Positions 7,936 through 17,440 are shown, numbered from the stretch's first letter. The stretch: DNA of 64,000 bases from Flavobacterium sp. ZT3R18 (GCF_007097385.1 NZ_VJZS01000011.1:91789-155788); one strand, 5' to 3'. Notes: generated from the letters alone by a model not told the origin. Numbers and translations are program-made.

Positions 7936-9672
7936 ATGAAAATTAAAACCAAATTAAATCTGGGAGTAGGCCTTCTCTTTTTATTAATAATCATCCTTTC
8001 ATTAGTAAGTGCATTTTATATTTTTTCGATAAAAAAAGACACCGAAAACATTCTGAAAGCCAATTACAATACATTGGAATATTCAAGGAACATGTTACTT
8101 TCGTTAGACGAGATAAATAGTAATACAGAGAAAGCAATCACTACATTTGAAACCAATCTCGACAAACAGACCAATAATGTTACCGAAGTAGGAGAAGACG
8201 ACGCCACCCGAAATTTGAAGAAAAATTTTGATGTTTTGAAAAAAAACAGTACCGATGAGACATTAAAAAGTCAAATTCGACAAGATATTTTTGAGATCAT
8301 GAAATTGAATATGGTGGCTATCAAACAAAAAAGCGATGTTGCTAAACACACCGCCGAAACAGCCAACTTATGGATTGCCATAACGGGGGCACTTTGCTTT
8401 TTGATTGCGTTTAATTTGCTGATAAATTTACCCAATAATATTGCCAATCCAATCAAGGAGTTAACAGAGAGTATCAAAGAAATTGCCAATAAAAATTATT
8501 CGGAACGGGTGCATTTTATGAGCCATAATGAGTTTGGCGATTTGGCAAAATCATTTAATACAATGGCACAAAAATTAGAAGAGTACCACAATAGTAATCT
8601 CTATAAATTATTGTTTGAAAAGAAAAGGCTGGAAACCTTAATCAACAATATGCATGATCCCATTATTGGATTGGATAATCAAGGATTGATTTTATTTGTT
8701 AATGATGAAGCATTGAAAATCATTGGAATGAAATCAGAGGATGTAATTGGAAAAACAGCTACGACCTTAGCGTTGACAAATGATTTGATGAAATCATTAA
8801 TCGTAAAAAACCTTAAAAATGAATCTCAAATGTTGGGACAAAAAACACTTCCGATGAAAATTTTCGCAGATGGAAAGGAAAGTTATTTTGAGAAAGAAAA
8901 TGTAAATATAACCATTCAACCCACAGGGGAAGACGATACGATTGACATAGGTGATGTAATTATCTTAAGAAATATTACTCCTTTTAAAGAATTGGATTTT
9001 GCCAAAACCAATTTTATCGCCACAATTTCGCATGAGCTAAAAACGCCTATATCTTCTATAAAGTTCAGTTTGCAATTATTAGAAAAAGGACAAAACGGAA
9101 TCCTAAATGAAGAGCAAAAATATTTGGTTGAAAGCATTAAGGACGACAGTGAGCGTCTATTGAAAATCACGGGCGAATTGCTAGAGTTATCGCAAGTAGA
9201 AACGGGAAACATTCAGCTCAATATAGAAAAAAGCAATCCATACGAAATTGTGCAATATGCCACAGAAGCCGTAAAAATGCAAGCCGAACAAAAGCAAATT
9301 GAGTTGGTTATTGAAGCCGAAGAAAATCTTCCGGACATAAAAGCCGATAGCGAGAAAACAGCTTGGGTACTGATTAATTTCTTGACCAATGCCATTCGGT
9401 ATTCTTCTGAGCAGAGTGAAATAATCGTAAAATTGAAAAGCGATAGCCATCAAGTTTCATTCACTGTAATTGATACTGGAAAAGGAATTGATAATCATTA
9501 CTTAGCTAAAGTTTTTGATAAATATTTCCAAATCCCGGGAAGTCACAAAACGGGAACCGGATTAGGATTGGCTATATCCAAAGAATTCATTGAAGCCCAA
9601 GGCGGGACTATAGCTGTTGAAAGCGAACTGGGATTGGGAAGTGCTTTTTATTTTAAATTGGCAACGGTTTAG
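7936..9672 (+). CDS. HAMP-PAS sensor histidine kinase of the kdp locus
   Basis: 578 residues. A membrane helix at about 10-32 and another at about 148-172 enclose a roughly 115-residue helical sensor region. Then come HAMP (NPIKELTESIKEIANKNY), PAS (LINNMHDPIIGLDNQGLILFVN), HisKA with the phospho-histidine in FIATISHELKTPISS near residue 366, and HATPase_c with the N box (INFLTNAIRYS), G1 DTGKGID and G2 GTGLGLAIS. The sensor part differs from canonical KdpD, which has four membrane helices and a GAF domain. With the preceding KdpD/Usp protein it probably makes a two-piece K+ sensor. No receiver gene follows; the response regulator ending at 44 is the likely partner. Confidence 0.93.
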   Translation: MKIKTKLNLGVGLLFLLIIILSLVSAFYIFSIKKDTENILKANYNTLEYSRNMLLSLDEINSNTEKAITTFETNLDKQTNNVTEVGEDDATRNLKKNFDVLKKNSTDETLKSQIRQDIFEIMKLNMVAIKQKSDVAKHTAETANLWIAITGALCFLIAFNLLINLPNNIANPIKELTESIKEIANKNYSERVHFMSHNEFGDLAKSFNTMAQKLEEYHNSNLYKLLFEKKRLETLINNMHDPIIGLDNQGLILFVNDEALKIIGMKSEDVIGKTATTLALTNDLMKSLIVKNLKNESQMLGQKTLPMKIFADGKESYFEKENVNITIQPTGEDDTIDIGDVIILRNITPFKELDFAKTNFIATISHELKTPISSIKFSLQLLEKGQNGILNEEQKYLVESIKDDSERLLKITGELLELSQVETGNIQLNIEKSNPYEIVQYATEAVKMQAEQKQIELVIEAEENLPDIKADSEKTAWVLINFLTNAIRYSSEQSEIIVKLKSDSHQVSFTVIDTGKGIDNHYLAKVFDKYFQIPGSHKTGTGLGLAISKEFIEAQGGTIAVESELGLGSAFYFKLATV

Positions 9673-9782
9673 TTTTAGTGTTCAGTTTTTTCAGTCTCAG
9701 TTTTTAGTCTCAGTTTTCAGTTTTCAGTTTTCAGAAAAAAGTAAACAAATTAAAATATATTTCCGATTGCAGTAAGAAATAA
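9673..9782. repeat. Degenerate TCAG-TTTT repeat after the kinase gene
   Basis: About seven variants of cagttttcag/cagtctcag lie within 60 bases of the stop codon. They belong to the same word family as the actgcgactgaaaa repeats further on (read on the other strand). Confidence 0.6.
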
Positions 9783-9828
9783 AAAAAAATCAGATTAAGA
9801 CGACAAAACATCCTGTCTGATTTTTTTA
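9783..9828. terminator. Bidirectional terminator at the end of the kdp locus
   Basis: An A tract plus atcaga and tctgat plus a T tract flank about 21 bases. It can serve the kinase gene on + and the serine deaminase gene on -. Confidence 0.6.
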
Positions 9829-9910
9829 TTGCTCGATATTTTGTATTCAACTTTAGCTATCTGAAAACTGCCTTAACTCGATTTTAGACATTGTTTTTTA
9901 ATTTGCTACA

Positions 9911-9973
9911 GCGACTGAAAACTGAATACTGCGACTGCGACTGAATATTGCGACTGAAAACTGCGACTGAAAA
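9911..9973. repeat. ACTGCGACTGAAA quasi-tandem repeat
   Basis: The words gcgactgaaaactg, gaatactgcgactgcgactg and gaatattgcgactg follow each other in 63 bases just downstream of the sdaA stop codon. Related arrays occur at 12167, 17351 and 35649. Confidence 0.75.
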
Positions 9974-9978
9974 ATCCC

Positions 9979-11406
9979 CTAACAGTCCGCCATATTTACG
10001 GCAATTGCCAGTCCACCTTCAGAGGTTTCTTTGTATTTTGAGTTCATGTCTTTGGCGGTTTGCCACATGGTGTCTATAACTTTATCCAAAGGCACTTTTG
10101 CGTTTTCAGCATCGGTTGCCAAGGCGAGTTCTGCGGCATTAATAGCTTTTATGGCACCCATTGTATTTCTTTCGATACACGGAATTTGAACCAAACCTCC
10201 TATAGGATCACAGGTTAATCCTAAATGGTGTTCCATAGCGATTTCGGCAGCCATAAGTACTTGTGCAGGCGAGCCTCCCATTAATTCGCATAAAGCAGCA
10301 GCAGCCATTGCAGAGGACACACCAATTTCGGCTTGACAACCACCCATAGCAGCTGATATAGTTGCCCCCTTCTTAAATATACTGCCTATTTCTCCAGCAA
10401 CCATCAAGAATTGTTTGATTTCTTTTTCGCCGGCTTGGTGGTTTTCAATTACTAAATAATACATCAAAACAGCAGGGATTACTCCGGCACTTCCGTTGGT
10501 AGGAGCTGTAACTACTCGACCAAGTGCTGCATTTACTTCATTTACGGCCAGTGCAAAACAGCTTACCCATTTTAGGATTTGACGAAATTTCACTTCGGTT
10601 TTACGAATTTCTTCTAGCCATTCCTGAGGATTGGTATAGTTTGCTAAACCAATTAAATTTTGGTGCATATCAAAAGCACGTCTTCGAACGTTTAGTCCAC
10701 CCGGAAGAATACCTTCGGAATGACAACCGATATACATGCATTCGAGCATGGTGTTCCAAATGCGCATTAATTCGTGATGAATTTCGGCTTCGGGACGCAT
10801 CGATTTTTCATTCTCATAAACGATTTCAGAAATAGTTTTGTTTTCGTTAATGGTATAATTCAAAAGTGCTGATGCATTTTGAATAGGGAACGGAAAGGCA
10901 CATTTAATAGCCTGTTTCTTTATGGCGTTGGCCCGTTCTTCTTTTACCACAAATCCTCCACCTATAGAGTAAAAAGTTGAAACATATTCGGTTTCATCAT
11001 TAAAATAAGCCGTAAAGGTCAATCCATTGGCATGGAAAGGAAGGAAGTTTTTGTTGAAAATAATATCTTGAAGAAAGTAAAAAGGGATGTTGATTTCATT
11101 CCCCAAATTGAGTTCGTTTTTAGCTTCAATTGATTTGATAATTCCGTCAATATCTTGAATAGGGATGTATTCGGGATCTTGACCGCTTAAGCCTAACATA
11201 ACAGCCAAATCAGTGGCATGTCCTTTTCCAGTTAAAGAAAGAGAACCGTATAAATCGACTTTTACTCTTGTAATAGTATTAATGTTGTATTGATTTCTTA
11301 ATTCGATTAAGAAACGTTCTGCCGCTCTCCAAGGGCCAAGTGTATGAGAACTAGAAGGTCCGACACCAATTTTTAACATATCAAAAACCGAGATACATTC
11401 TTCCAT
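9979..11406 (-). CDS. sdaA: L-serine ammonia-lyase (iron-sulfur type)
   Basis: 475 residues. It deaminates L-serine to pyruvate and ammonia in the cytoplasm with a [4Fe-4S] cluster. The N-terminal beta domain begins [21 protein letters not shown], the family hallmark. The catalytic alpha domain shows [18 protein letters not shown] and the cluster-cysteine region [16 protein letters not shown] and [18 protein letters not shown]. The single-chain arrangement and length match the SdaA/TdcG form. It stands alone, facing the kdp locus. A CAAATATA (TATATTTG on the coding strand) at 11425-11432 is a plausible -7 box close to the ATG. Confidence 0.97.
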   Translation of the reverse strand: MEECISVFDMLKIGVGPSSSHTLGPWRAAERFLIELRNQYNINTITRVKVDLYGSLSLTGKGHATDLAVMLGLSGQDPEYIPIQDIDGIIKSIEAKNELNLGNEINIPFYFLQDIIFNKNFLPFHANGLTFTAYFNDETEYVSTFYSIGGGFVVKEERANAIKKQAIKCAFPFPIQNASALLNYTINENKTISEIVYENEKSMRPEAEIHHELMRIWNTMLECMYIGCHSEGILPGGLNVRRRAFDMHQNLIGLANYTNPQEWLEEIRKTEVKFRQILKWVSCFALAVNEVNAALGRVVTAPTNGSAGVIPAVLMYYLVIENHQAGEKEIKQFLMVAGEIGSIFKKGATISAAMGGCQAEIGVSSAMAAAALCELMGGSPAQVLMAAEIAMEHHLGLTCDPIGGLVQIPCIERNTMGAIKAINAAELALATDAENAKVPLDKVIDTMWQTAKDMNSKYKETSEGGLAIAVNMADC

Positions 11407-11424
11407 AAATTTGTTTTTTTAGGA

Positions 11425-11432
11425 CAAATATA
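11425..11432 (-). promoter_or_regulatory. Bacteroidota -7 box of sdaA
   Basis: TATATTTG on the minus strand fits TAnnTTTG and lies 19 bases upstream of the sdaA ATG. No good -33 TTTG is seen at the usual distance. Confidence 0.45.
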
Positions 11433-11631
11433 ACCAATAATTAATTGTATATAAAGTGAAATTTTTCCCAAAAAATGACAATTTGACAATAATGATGTTA
11501 AAAGAGAGTAGTGATTTAGAGGATTGATATAACGTTTCTGTTTTGTGCAGCATTAGTATTCTGTGTTTTTTTATTTTAATGCAGTTCATTTAATTACTAA
11601 AAAAATAGCATCATACTTTTTGTGATTTTTA

Positions 11632-11662
11632 TTGGTGTACAAAGATAATAAGCCTATATTTG
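11632..11662 (+). promoter_or_regulatory. Bacteroidota-type promoter of the small membrane gene
   Basis: TTG at 11632-11634 and TATATTTG at 11655-11662 are 20 bases apart, matching the -33/-7 consensus. Transcription would start near 11668. The box overlaps an upstream in-frame ATG at 11660, which therefore cannot be the start of the gene. Confidence 0.7.
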
Positions 11663-11689
11663 TGGCTTCATTCAAAAATTCCGGAAAAC

Positions 11690-11857
11690 ATGTTTGAATT
11701 TCAACAGTATTTAGGCTTTTTACTTTTCTTAACCGTCCTTACAATGGGATTTTGGTTAATGTTTTTTTTAGTTGGTTTTGTATCCTATTGGGTAGGTGGA
11801 GCAACTTGGGAAGCTTATAAAGAAAATAAAGCAAAAAAAGAAGAGCAATCAGCATAG
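11690..11857 (+). CDS. Small single-span membrane protein of unknown function
   Basis: 55 residues from ATG 11690 (MFEFQQYLGFLLFLTVLTMG). It has one or two hydrophobic segments (about 8-38, FLLFLTVLTMGFWLMFFLVGFVSYWVGG) and a lysine/glutamate-rich cytoplasmic tail (KENKAKKEEQSA). I do not recognise a functional family. It is supported as a gene by a well-formed upstream promoter and an immediate strong terminator, making it a monocistronic unit. The ATG at 11660 lies within the promoter -7 box and is rejected. Confidence 0.65.
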   Translation: MFEFQQYLGFLLFLTVLTMGFWLMFFLVGFVSYWVGGATWEAYKENKAKKEEQSA

Positions 11858-11871
11858 TCTGATTTTACTTT

Positions 11872-11908
11872 ACAAAAAAAAGGATTCGTTTTTACGAATC
11901 CTTTTTTT
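11872..11908 (+). terminator. Rho-independent terminator of the small membrane gene
   Basis: aaaggattcg and cgaatccttt pair around a 6-base loop and are followed by a T run, 15 bases after the stop codon. Confidence 0.85.
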
Positions 11909-12096
11909 ATGTCTCATAATGGCTATATTCTAAAATAAATAGCATTGCATTTTAACCACACTTCAACTTCGTTCAGTGCAGGTATAAGACATATAAGCTA
12001 AAATCTAGAAACATTAACTTATATGTACTTATATTTCTTAGTATGGTAAATTTTTTCATCCCCGAGCGTTGGGATTAGTTTTTTAATTATCTTTTT
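11909..12096. other. Intergenic spacer without recognised gene
   Basis: The stretch between two terminators contains quasi-repeats (gacatataagctaaaatctagaa, cttatatgtacttatat). No gene or further signal could be supported. Confidence 0.4.
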
Positions 12097-12146
12097 AAAA
12101 AAGGGCTTCGTTCAAGAAACGTACTCTTTGAACGAAGCCCTTTTTT
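12097..12146. terminator. Strong bidirectional terminator
   Basis: aaaaagggcttcgttcaa and ttgaacgaagcccttttt form an 18-bp stem around 14 bases, with A and T tracts on both sides. It lies about 80 bases downstream of the outer-membrane barrel gene on the minus strand. Confidence 0.88.
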
Positions 12147-12166
12147 AGCTAATTTTCATTTCATTC

Positions 12167-12204
12167 AGCCGACTCTGAAAACTGCGACTGAAAACTAAAA
12201 ACTG
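12167..12204. repeat. Copy of the GACTCTGAAAACTGCGACTG repeat
   Basis: cagccgactctgaaaactgc followed by gactgaaaac shares about 23 bases with the copies at 17351 and 35649 (one mismatch with the first in cagcc-actctgaaaactgcgac). Confidence 0.75.
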
Positions 12205-12227
12205 ATTAGTTTTTCATTCGGTTTTAA

Positions 12228-14672
12228 TTACCCAGGGAAATCACCATTATTTTCTTCTTGATTCTTTTTAGGTTGTTGTTTTTCCTTGTCATTTTTTCCT
12301 TTGTTGAAACGATAGGTGAACGATAAATTGAATTGACGTTTACGGAATTGCATTTCACTGTACGATGTTTGGTTTTCAAGATACGTATAAGATCTCATAA
12401 TTCTCGTGTTGAAAATATCACTAATATTGAACGCTATTGTTGCTTTGTCTTTTAGTAGATCTTTACTGAAAGCGGTGTTCATACTAAACTGATCTAAGCT
12501 TTTTCCTTGTGCCGTTTTTTGTTCACCATTGTAAGTAGCATTCAATTGCCAGTCGATTTTGTATGGTAATGTTAGTTTTGAACTAACTCTTGCAAACCAA
12601 GTATTGGCTTGGTTGTCAAGATTTTGCACTATAAGGTCGCCTTTTGTGTCCGTATAGCTATGTTCTCCAGTTGTTTTTACATTATATAAATTGAAATTAC
12701 TGTTTATTCTCCATATTTTGAATGGGTTGTAATTTAAAGTAAACTCAAAACCAAATTTTTGTTCTTTTCCTAAGTTAATTGGTTTGCTTTTAATAACTGG
12801 AATTCCATTTACATCATCACCAGTAGGAGATCTTACAAAGCTGAAAACATCTTTTGTGTTTTCAAAATAAGCAGATGTATTAAATGTTACTTTTTCCCAA
12901 CGTTTGATATATCCAAAATCAAATTTGTCTGTTAAGGATGGGTCTAAATCTGGATTACCTTGAAAAATATTAACGTTACTTGAATAGTTTACAGCAGGGT
13001 TCATGAAACGTCCTCTTGGTCTTGTTAAACGTTTGCTGTAGCTTGTAGTGAAGTTACTTTGATCTGAAATTTCATAACTAATAAAAGCACTCGGAAACAA
13101 GTTGTTGTACTTTTTAGTATTGAAATCGTTGGCATCTAATAAGTTTACTTGAATATTGGTATCTTCCCAACGTAAACCAAATAAATAAGAGAATTTATTT
13201 TTTTTGAAACCATATTGTGTATAAACAGCATTGATGTTTTCTTTGTATTCTAAAGTATTTGATAAATCCTTTATTCGTACTCCTTGATCGTCAAGAACAT
13301 AATATTGGTTGTTTAAATCACCAAAACTTCCTTTATATCCAGCTTCAAACTGACTTCCTTCTCCTAGTGGGAGTACATAATCGGCCTGTAATTGCGCTTG
13401 TTTTTGAACCTGGTTGTTTAAGGTGTTGTTATAATTGTCAGAGCCTGTAATAACACTTTGGCCATCATCAGTATTTTTTGAAATAGAAGCATCAACAGTA
13501 AGTTTGTGTCCTTTGTCGTTGAAGTTTTTAATTAAGTTTGAAGTATATGAGGTGTTTTCACTACCAGTATCTCCAGTATTCAAACGGTAAGTTGAACCTG
13601 AGAAAATATGAGAGGCATCATAGTTGTTGTAGTTGATTAAATCAGTGTCTTCACCAGTATTTTTTTCGTAATTGATGGCATTTGTCCAATACGTATTTGG
13701 TGCTATTGTCCATTCAACACCAGCTCTTCCATTAAAACCATCTTTGGTTCTTTTTGTGTCACGATCTTCATCTAAAAAGCTTTTAACAGAACCGTCTTTA
13801 TAGAAATATTCTGAATTAGTTTTACCGCCACCTTCATTTGTTTTGTGATTGTAACCCGCAGTGGTGAAGTAGTTTAATTTTTCTGTTTTATAATTCACAT
13901 TGGTACTTAAACCATAAGTCTTAGGAATACCTGTTGAAGCTATAAGAGTTCCGTTTAAACCTTGATTTTTGCCTTTTTTAAGGATGATATTGATTATTCC
14001 AGAACCACCTTCCGCATCATATCGTGCAGATGGATTAGTGATAACTTCAACTTTATCAATGGCATCAGCAGGAAGTTGTCTTAAAGTTTCTGCAATATTT
14101 ATTGCATAAGATGGTCTTCCATCAATTAAAATTCGGATATTATCACTTCCTCTTAAGCTTACATTTCCTTCGGTATCAACAGAAACGGAAGGGACATTGT
14201 CTAAAACATCACTTACAGTTCCGCCTTTTACCATCATATCCTGACCAACATTGTACACTTTTTTGTCCAGTTTTATTTCAACTGATGATTTTTCGGAACG
14301 AACAACCACTTCGTTCAATTGAGAAGCATCTTCTTCTAGTTCGATTGTACCTAAAGACGTTTTTTCGAGTATTTCTTTTTGCTTGATTTCGATTGGTTTA
14401 AACGAAATGAATTCTAATGTAATGTCATATATCCCTGGAAAAACATCAGCTTCAAATTCGCCTTTGTTGTTTGTGATTCCGCCAGTTAAAGCTTTAGAGT
14501 TTTTAGTGTTTTTTAATGTGATAGTAGCATATTCTAGAGGTTGGTTGCTAACTTTGTCAACTATTTTTCCTGTTACTTTTATTTTGATTCTTGTTGGTGG
14601 CCCTTGTTGTGCAAAATTGGATAATCCAACAAGTAAAAATAAAAGAACTACAGTAAGTTTGAAATTTTTCAT
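12228..14672 (-). CDS. TonB-dependent-receptor-like outer-membrane beta-barrel protein
   Basis: 814 residues with a Sec signal peptide (MKNFKLTVVLLFLLVGLSNFAQQ). Residues about 30-115 form a carboxypeptidase-regulatory-like beta domain (VTGKIVDKVSNQPLEYATITL). A plug-like domain follows (DVLDNVPSVSVDTEGNVSLRG, ILIDGRPS, ADAIDKVEVITNPSARYDAEGGSGIINIILK). The remainder is a large barrel ending QFNLSFTYRFN before a charged Lys/Asn/Gln tail. This matches the OMP_b-brl_3 family of Bacteroidota outer-membrane proteins; the substrate is unknown. No SusD partner is adjacent, so it is not a classical SusCD pair. The tail after the last strand (GKNDKEKQQPKKNQEENNGD) is unusually hydrophilic but common in this subfamily. 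Confidence 0.88.
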   Translation of the reverse strand: MKNFKLTVVLLFLLVGLSNFAQQGPPTRIKIKVTGKIVDKVSNQPLEYATITLKNTKNSKALTGGITNNKGEFEADVFPGIYDITLEFISFKPIEIKQKEILEKTSLGTIELEEDASQLNEVVVRSEKSSVEIKLDKKVYNVGQDMMVKGGTVSDVLDNVPSVSVDTEGNVSLRGSDNIRILIDGRPSYAINIAETLRQLPADAIDKVEVITNPSARYDAEGGSGIINIILKKGKNQGLNGTLIASTGIPKTYGLSTNVNYKTEKLNYFTTAGYNHKTNEGGGKTNSEYFYKDGSVKSFLDEDRDTKRTKDGFNGRAGVEWTIAPNTYWTNAINYEKNTGEDTDLINYNNYDASHIFSGSTYRLNTGDTGSENTSYTSNLIKNFNDKGHKLTVDASISKNTDDGQSVITGSDNYNNTLNNQVQKQAQLQADYVLPLGEGSQFEAGYKGSFGDLNNQYYVLDDQGVRIKDLSNTLEYKENINAVYTQYGFKKNKFSYLFGLRWEDTNIQVNLLDANDFNTKKYNNLFPSAFISYEISDQSNFTTSYSKRLTRPRGRFMNPAVNYSSNVNIFQGNPDLDPSLTDKFDFGYIKRWEKVTFNTSAYFENTKDVFSFVRSPTGDDVNGIPVIKSKPINLGKEQKFGFEFTLNYNPFKIWRINSNFNLYNVKTTGEHSYTDTKGDLIVQNLDNQANTWFARVSSKLTLPYKIDWQLNATYNGEQKTAQGKSLDQFSMNTAFSKDLLKDKATIAFNISDIFNTRIMRSYTYLENQTSYSEMQFRKRQFNLSFTYRFNKGKNDKEKQQPKKNQEENNGDFPG

Positions 14673-14734
14673 GTAAAATAAATAAGTTTTCCAACTTGGA
14701 TAGCGGAAAATGAAAATGGTTTAAAGTAGAAACC

Positions 14735-15094
14735 TTAAAGTTTTGTTAATGTCTGTAAAAATGGGGTTACCTTCTCCGGATCTCTTCCTATAATCGCTTG
14801 ATCTCCTTTGACTACAATAGGTCGCTCTATAAGAATAGGATTTTCAACCATGGCTTGAATCACTTCGTCAGATGTCAATGATTTTCCTTTGAAATTCTCT
14901 ATCCAAATTTTTTCTTTCTGACGCACTAGTTCAATTGGAGTAAGATTTAGTTTTTGCAGTAATGACGCTAATTCAGCTGTTGTTGGTGGAGTGACTAGAT
15001 AATTGATGATTTCAAACGCTGCATTTGATTCTTCTAAAAGCAGTAAACAATTTCTTGATTTTCCGCAACGCTGATTGTGGTATATTTGTATCAT
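14735..15094 (-). CDS. ArsC/Spx-family thioredoxin-fold protein
   Basis: 119 residues of the ArsC (glutaredoxin-dependent arsenate reductase) family. The N-terminal active-site loop HNQRCGKSRNC carries the conserved cysteine at residue 10, and IERPIVV and PEKVTPFLQ are the usual C-terminal features. Members reduce arsenate or act as uncharacterised YffB-like thiol proteins. No ars operon genes surround it, so an arsenic role is not supported by context. It is divergent from the CPBP protease gene and is followed by the barrel gene on the same strand after 62 bases. Confidence 0.85.
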   Translation of the reverse strand: MIQIYHNQRCGKSRNCLLLLEESNAAFEIINYLVTPPTTAELASLLQKLNLTPIELVRQKEKIWIENFKGKSLTSDEVIQAMVENPILIERPIVVKGDQAIIGRDPEKVTPFLQTLTKL

Positions 15095-15198
15095 TATGGT
15101 AAGTAAGATTTAGATTATGTTAAAGTAAAGAGTTACTTTAGATGAAGCAAAAATAAGATTTGAAATACCAATCGAAGTATAATTATAAAAAATAATAA

Positions 15199-16113
15199 AT
15201 GTTTTTAGAACAAGGAATAAAAAAAGAGAATAAATTTTCGAAGTATTTAATGGGGACTGTATTTATACTATTTGCTTCTTTTTTGGGGCAGTTACCCATG
15301 TTAATGGCTATTTTATATCAAACTACATTCAAAGGCAAGGCATATCCATCCGGTGATCAAGAACTGATGCGTTTTTTTGAACCCAATTTGACTTTGTTTT
15401 TTGTCCTTTTTTCTTTTGTTTTTGCTTTGTTCGGAATCTATTTTGTTGCTCGTTTTTTGCATCGACAGTCATTACTTTCGATAATAACTTCAAGAACAAA
15501 ATTAGATTGGAGTAGGGTGTGGTTCTCTTTTAGTATCTGGTCTATTTTTACCATTGTTTCAACTTTATTGTATTGGTTTTTTAACCCTAGTGATTTTATG
15601 CTTAATTTTAAACTAATTCCATTTTTGGTTTTAGTGATAATAGGTACTTTGTTAATACCCATACAAACTACTGTCGAGGAATTGGTGTTTCGAGGATATT
15701 TGATGCAAGGATTCGCCAATTTATCCAAAAATAGATGGTTTCCTCTAATTATGACCTCCAGTATTTTTGGGTTGATGCATATTGGTAATCCAGAAGTAGC
15801 CAAGATGGGGTATGAGGTTATGGTTTATTATATTGGGACAGGATTCCTTCTTGGGATAATCACATTAATGGATGAAGGAATGGAATTAACATTGGGTTTT
15901 CATGCAGCCAATAACTTAATAGGGGCATTATTGGTCACATCAGATTGGTCTGCTTTTCAAACCAATTCTATTTTTAAAGATGTCTCAGAAACCACCGTTA
16001 CAATTGATATTATTATGCCTGTAGTGGTCGTTTATCCCTTACTTTTAATTATATTTGGTAAGAAATACAGTTGGACGAATTGGAAAGAAAAGCTAACTGG
16101 AGAGATTGTTTAA
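15199..16113 (+). CDS. CPBP-family intramembrane metalloprotease
   Basis: 304 residues with about seven or eight membrane helices. The Abi/CPBP signature is complete: EELVFRGYLMQG (EExxxR), then FGLMHIGNPE (second motif histidine) and GFHAANNLIGAL (third motif). Bacterial homologues are Rce1-like membrane proteases, some of them linked to bacteriocin immunity; the substrate here is unknown. It is 80 bases upstream of menE on the same strand, and the spacer contains a quasi-repeat, so co-transcription is possible but not certain. Confidence 0.88.
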   Translation: MFLEQGIKKENKFSKYLMGTVFILFASFLGQLPMLMAILYQTTFKGKAYPSGDQELMRFFEPNLTLFFVLFSFVFALFGIYFVARFLHRQSLLSIITSRTKLDWSRVWFSFSIWSIFTIVSTLLYWFFNPSDFMLNFKLIPFLVLVIIGTLLIPIQTTVEELVFRGYLMQGFANLSKNRWFPLIMTSSIFGLMHIGNPEVAKMGYEVMVYYIGTGFLLGIITLMDEGMELTLGFHAANNLIGALLVTSDWSAFQTNSIFKDVSETTVTIDIIMPVVVVYPLLLIIFGKKYSWTNWKEKLTGEIV

Positions 16114-16119
16114 AATGAC

Positions 16120-16165
16120 AAATTACTAAGAGTCTAAGAATCTTAGTCACTTAGAAACTTAACTT
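16120..16165. repeat. Quasi-repeat cttagaa/tctaaga before menE
   Basis: Variants of actaagagtctaagaatctt and agtcacttagaaactta follow each other. The words are partly self-complementary and could form weak hairpins. Confidence 0.5.
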
Positions 16166-16193
16166 CACAATATATCTAAAAAAAATAACCGCC

Positions 16194-17252
16194 ATGATTA
16201 ACACAGTAACTTATAAAAATGTTCATAATTTTTTTAAATTAAATGGGTATCATTTAACTAAAGAAGATTTATGTAGGGTAGCCTATAGTTTTATAAAAGA
16301 AGGGGAAGATTACGAACAAGCTGTTGGAGAGTTCCTGCTGGATTGGTTTGATGATAAAAGTTATGTTGACATGTACACATCGGGCACCACAGGTACGCCC
16401 AAAAAGATAAGGATAGAGAAAGAAGCAATGGTGCAATCGGCGATTGCTACAGGTGATTTTTTTGGACTTCAACCGGGGAATAGAGTTTTACATTGTTTAC
16501 CGACTAATTTTGTTGCTGGTAAGATGATGTTTGTTCGATCCTTTATTTTAGGCTTAGACATGGACTTTGCTGCTCCAAGTTCTAATCCTTTAGAACATAA
16601 TGACGAACTATATGATTTTGCTGCCATGGTGCCGCTTCAGGCAAAGAGTTCTATTAAAAAGTTGACGAATATCAAGAAAATAATCATTGGTGGAGTCAAA
16701 ATTAATAAGCCTTTAGAACAAGAATTGGAGAAATTGCCGGTACAAATTTACGAGACCTATGGTATGACGGAAACTATCACTCATATTGCTGCTAAAAAAA
16801 TTGGGGAAGACGCTTTTTCTACGTTACCTAATGTTACCGTTTCCGTAAATGAGAATCAATGTTTAGTAGTTCTTGCGAAAAATATCAGCAGCGAAAAAAT
16901 TGCAACGAATGATGTTGTTGATTTAATTTCGGATACTCAATTTGTTTGGTTGGGTAGATTTGATACTGTTATTAATAGTGGTGGTATAAAATTAATACCA
17001 GAACAAATTGAGGATAAATTATCTAGATTGATTTCAAGACGTTATTTTGTAAATGGCGAACCGGATGATACTCTGGGAGAAAGAGTAGTACTATATATCG
17101 AAGGTGAAACGATGAAACTAGACGAATCAGTTTTTAATGCATTAGATAAATACGAAAAACCCAAAGAAATTATTTTCATACCGAAGTTTAAAGAAACGGC
17201 TACCGGAAAAATAATGAGAGCTGAAAGTAAAGAGCTGGTTGCAGAAAAGTAA
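16194..17252 (+). CDS. menE: o-Succinylbenzoate-CoA ligase-like AMP-binding enzyme
   Basis: 352 residues of the ANL adenylate-forming superfamily, in the short form typical of MenE in Bacteroidota. The P-loop MYTSGTTGTPKKIRIEK, the YETYGMTET adenine-binding motif, WLGRFDTVINSGGIKL (Asp/Arg hinge region) and the terminal catalytic lysine in ETATGKIMRAES are visible. MenE activates o-succinylbenzoate with CoA in menaquinone synthesis. The other men genes are not nearby, and the N-terminal region is short compared with about 450-residue enzymes, but all catalytic motifs are kept. Confidence 0.87.
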   Translation: MINTVTYKNVHNFFKLNGYHLTKEDLCRVAYSFIKEGEDYEQAVGEFLLDWFDDKSYVDMYTSGTTGTPKKIRIEKEAMVQSAIATGDFFGLQPGNRVLHCLPTNFVAGKMMFVRSFILGLDMDFAAPSSNPLEHNDELYDFAAMVPLQAKSSIKKLTNIKKIIIGGVKINKPLEQELEKLPVQIYETYGMTETITHIAAKKIGEDAFSTLPNVTVSVNENQCLVVLAKNISSEKIATNDVVDLISDTQFVWLGRFDTVINSGGIKLIPEQIEDKLSRLISRRYFVNGEPDDTLGERVVLYIEGETMKLDESVFNALDKYEKPKEIIFIPKFKETATGKIMRAESKELVAEK

Positions 17253-17350
17253 TAGTTGTAATGTGTTTGTTAGTTTTCAGTCCAATAAGGGTGCTGATTT
17301 GTAAAATGGATTCGGTTTTTACAAATAGTGTTAATCGATTGAATTTCGAT

Positions 17351-17392
17351 GTTTACAGCCAACTCTGAAAACTGCGACGGCGACTGGAAACT
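17351..17392 (+). repeat. 42-base dispersed repeat, copy 1
   Basis: These 42 bases (gtttacagccaactctgaaa onward) match the reverse complement of 35649-35690 with only two differences. The repeat is noncoding and lies downstream of menE. Confidence 0.9.
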
Positions 17393-17406
17393 TCGTACTA
17401 AATACT

Positions 17407-17440
17407 AAAAAAAGAGAGAACCAATAATCCTCTCTTTTTT
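17407..17440 (+). terminator. Terminator downstream of menE
   Basis: aaaaaagagag and ctctctttttt pair around 11 bases and end in a T run. It also works for leftward transcription. Confidence 0.75.

Noticed and set aside
6781..9672. KdpD broken by a frameshift into two pieces
   Set aside because: The first gene ends at a natural domain border after Usp and the second has its own start, signal-anchor and sensor, so it is a split gene set.
9911..9973. CRISPR-like or tRNA-like structure
   Set aside because: Direct words of 10-14 bases without spacers of constant size; no cloverleaf could be folded.
12228..14672. SusC/SusD nutrient uptake pair
   Set aside because: The barrel has no adjacent SusD gene and belongs to the shorter OMP_b-brl_3 group.
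14735..15094. Arsenic resistance operon
   Set aside because: Only an ArsC-fold protein is present; no arsR, acr3 or arsB gene is near.
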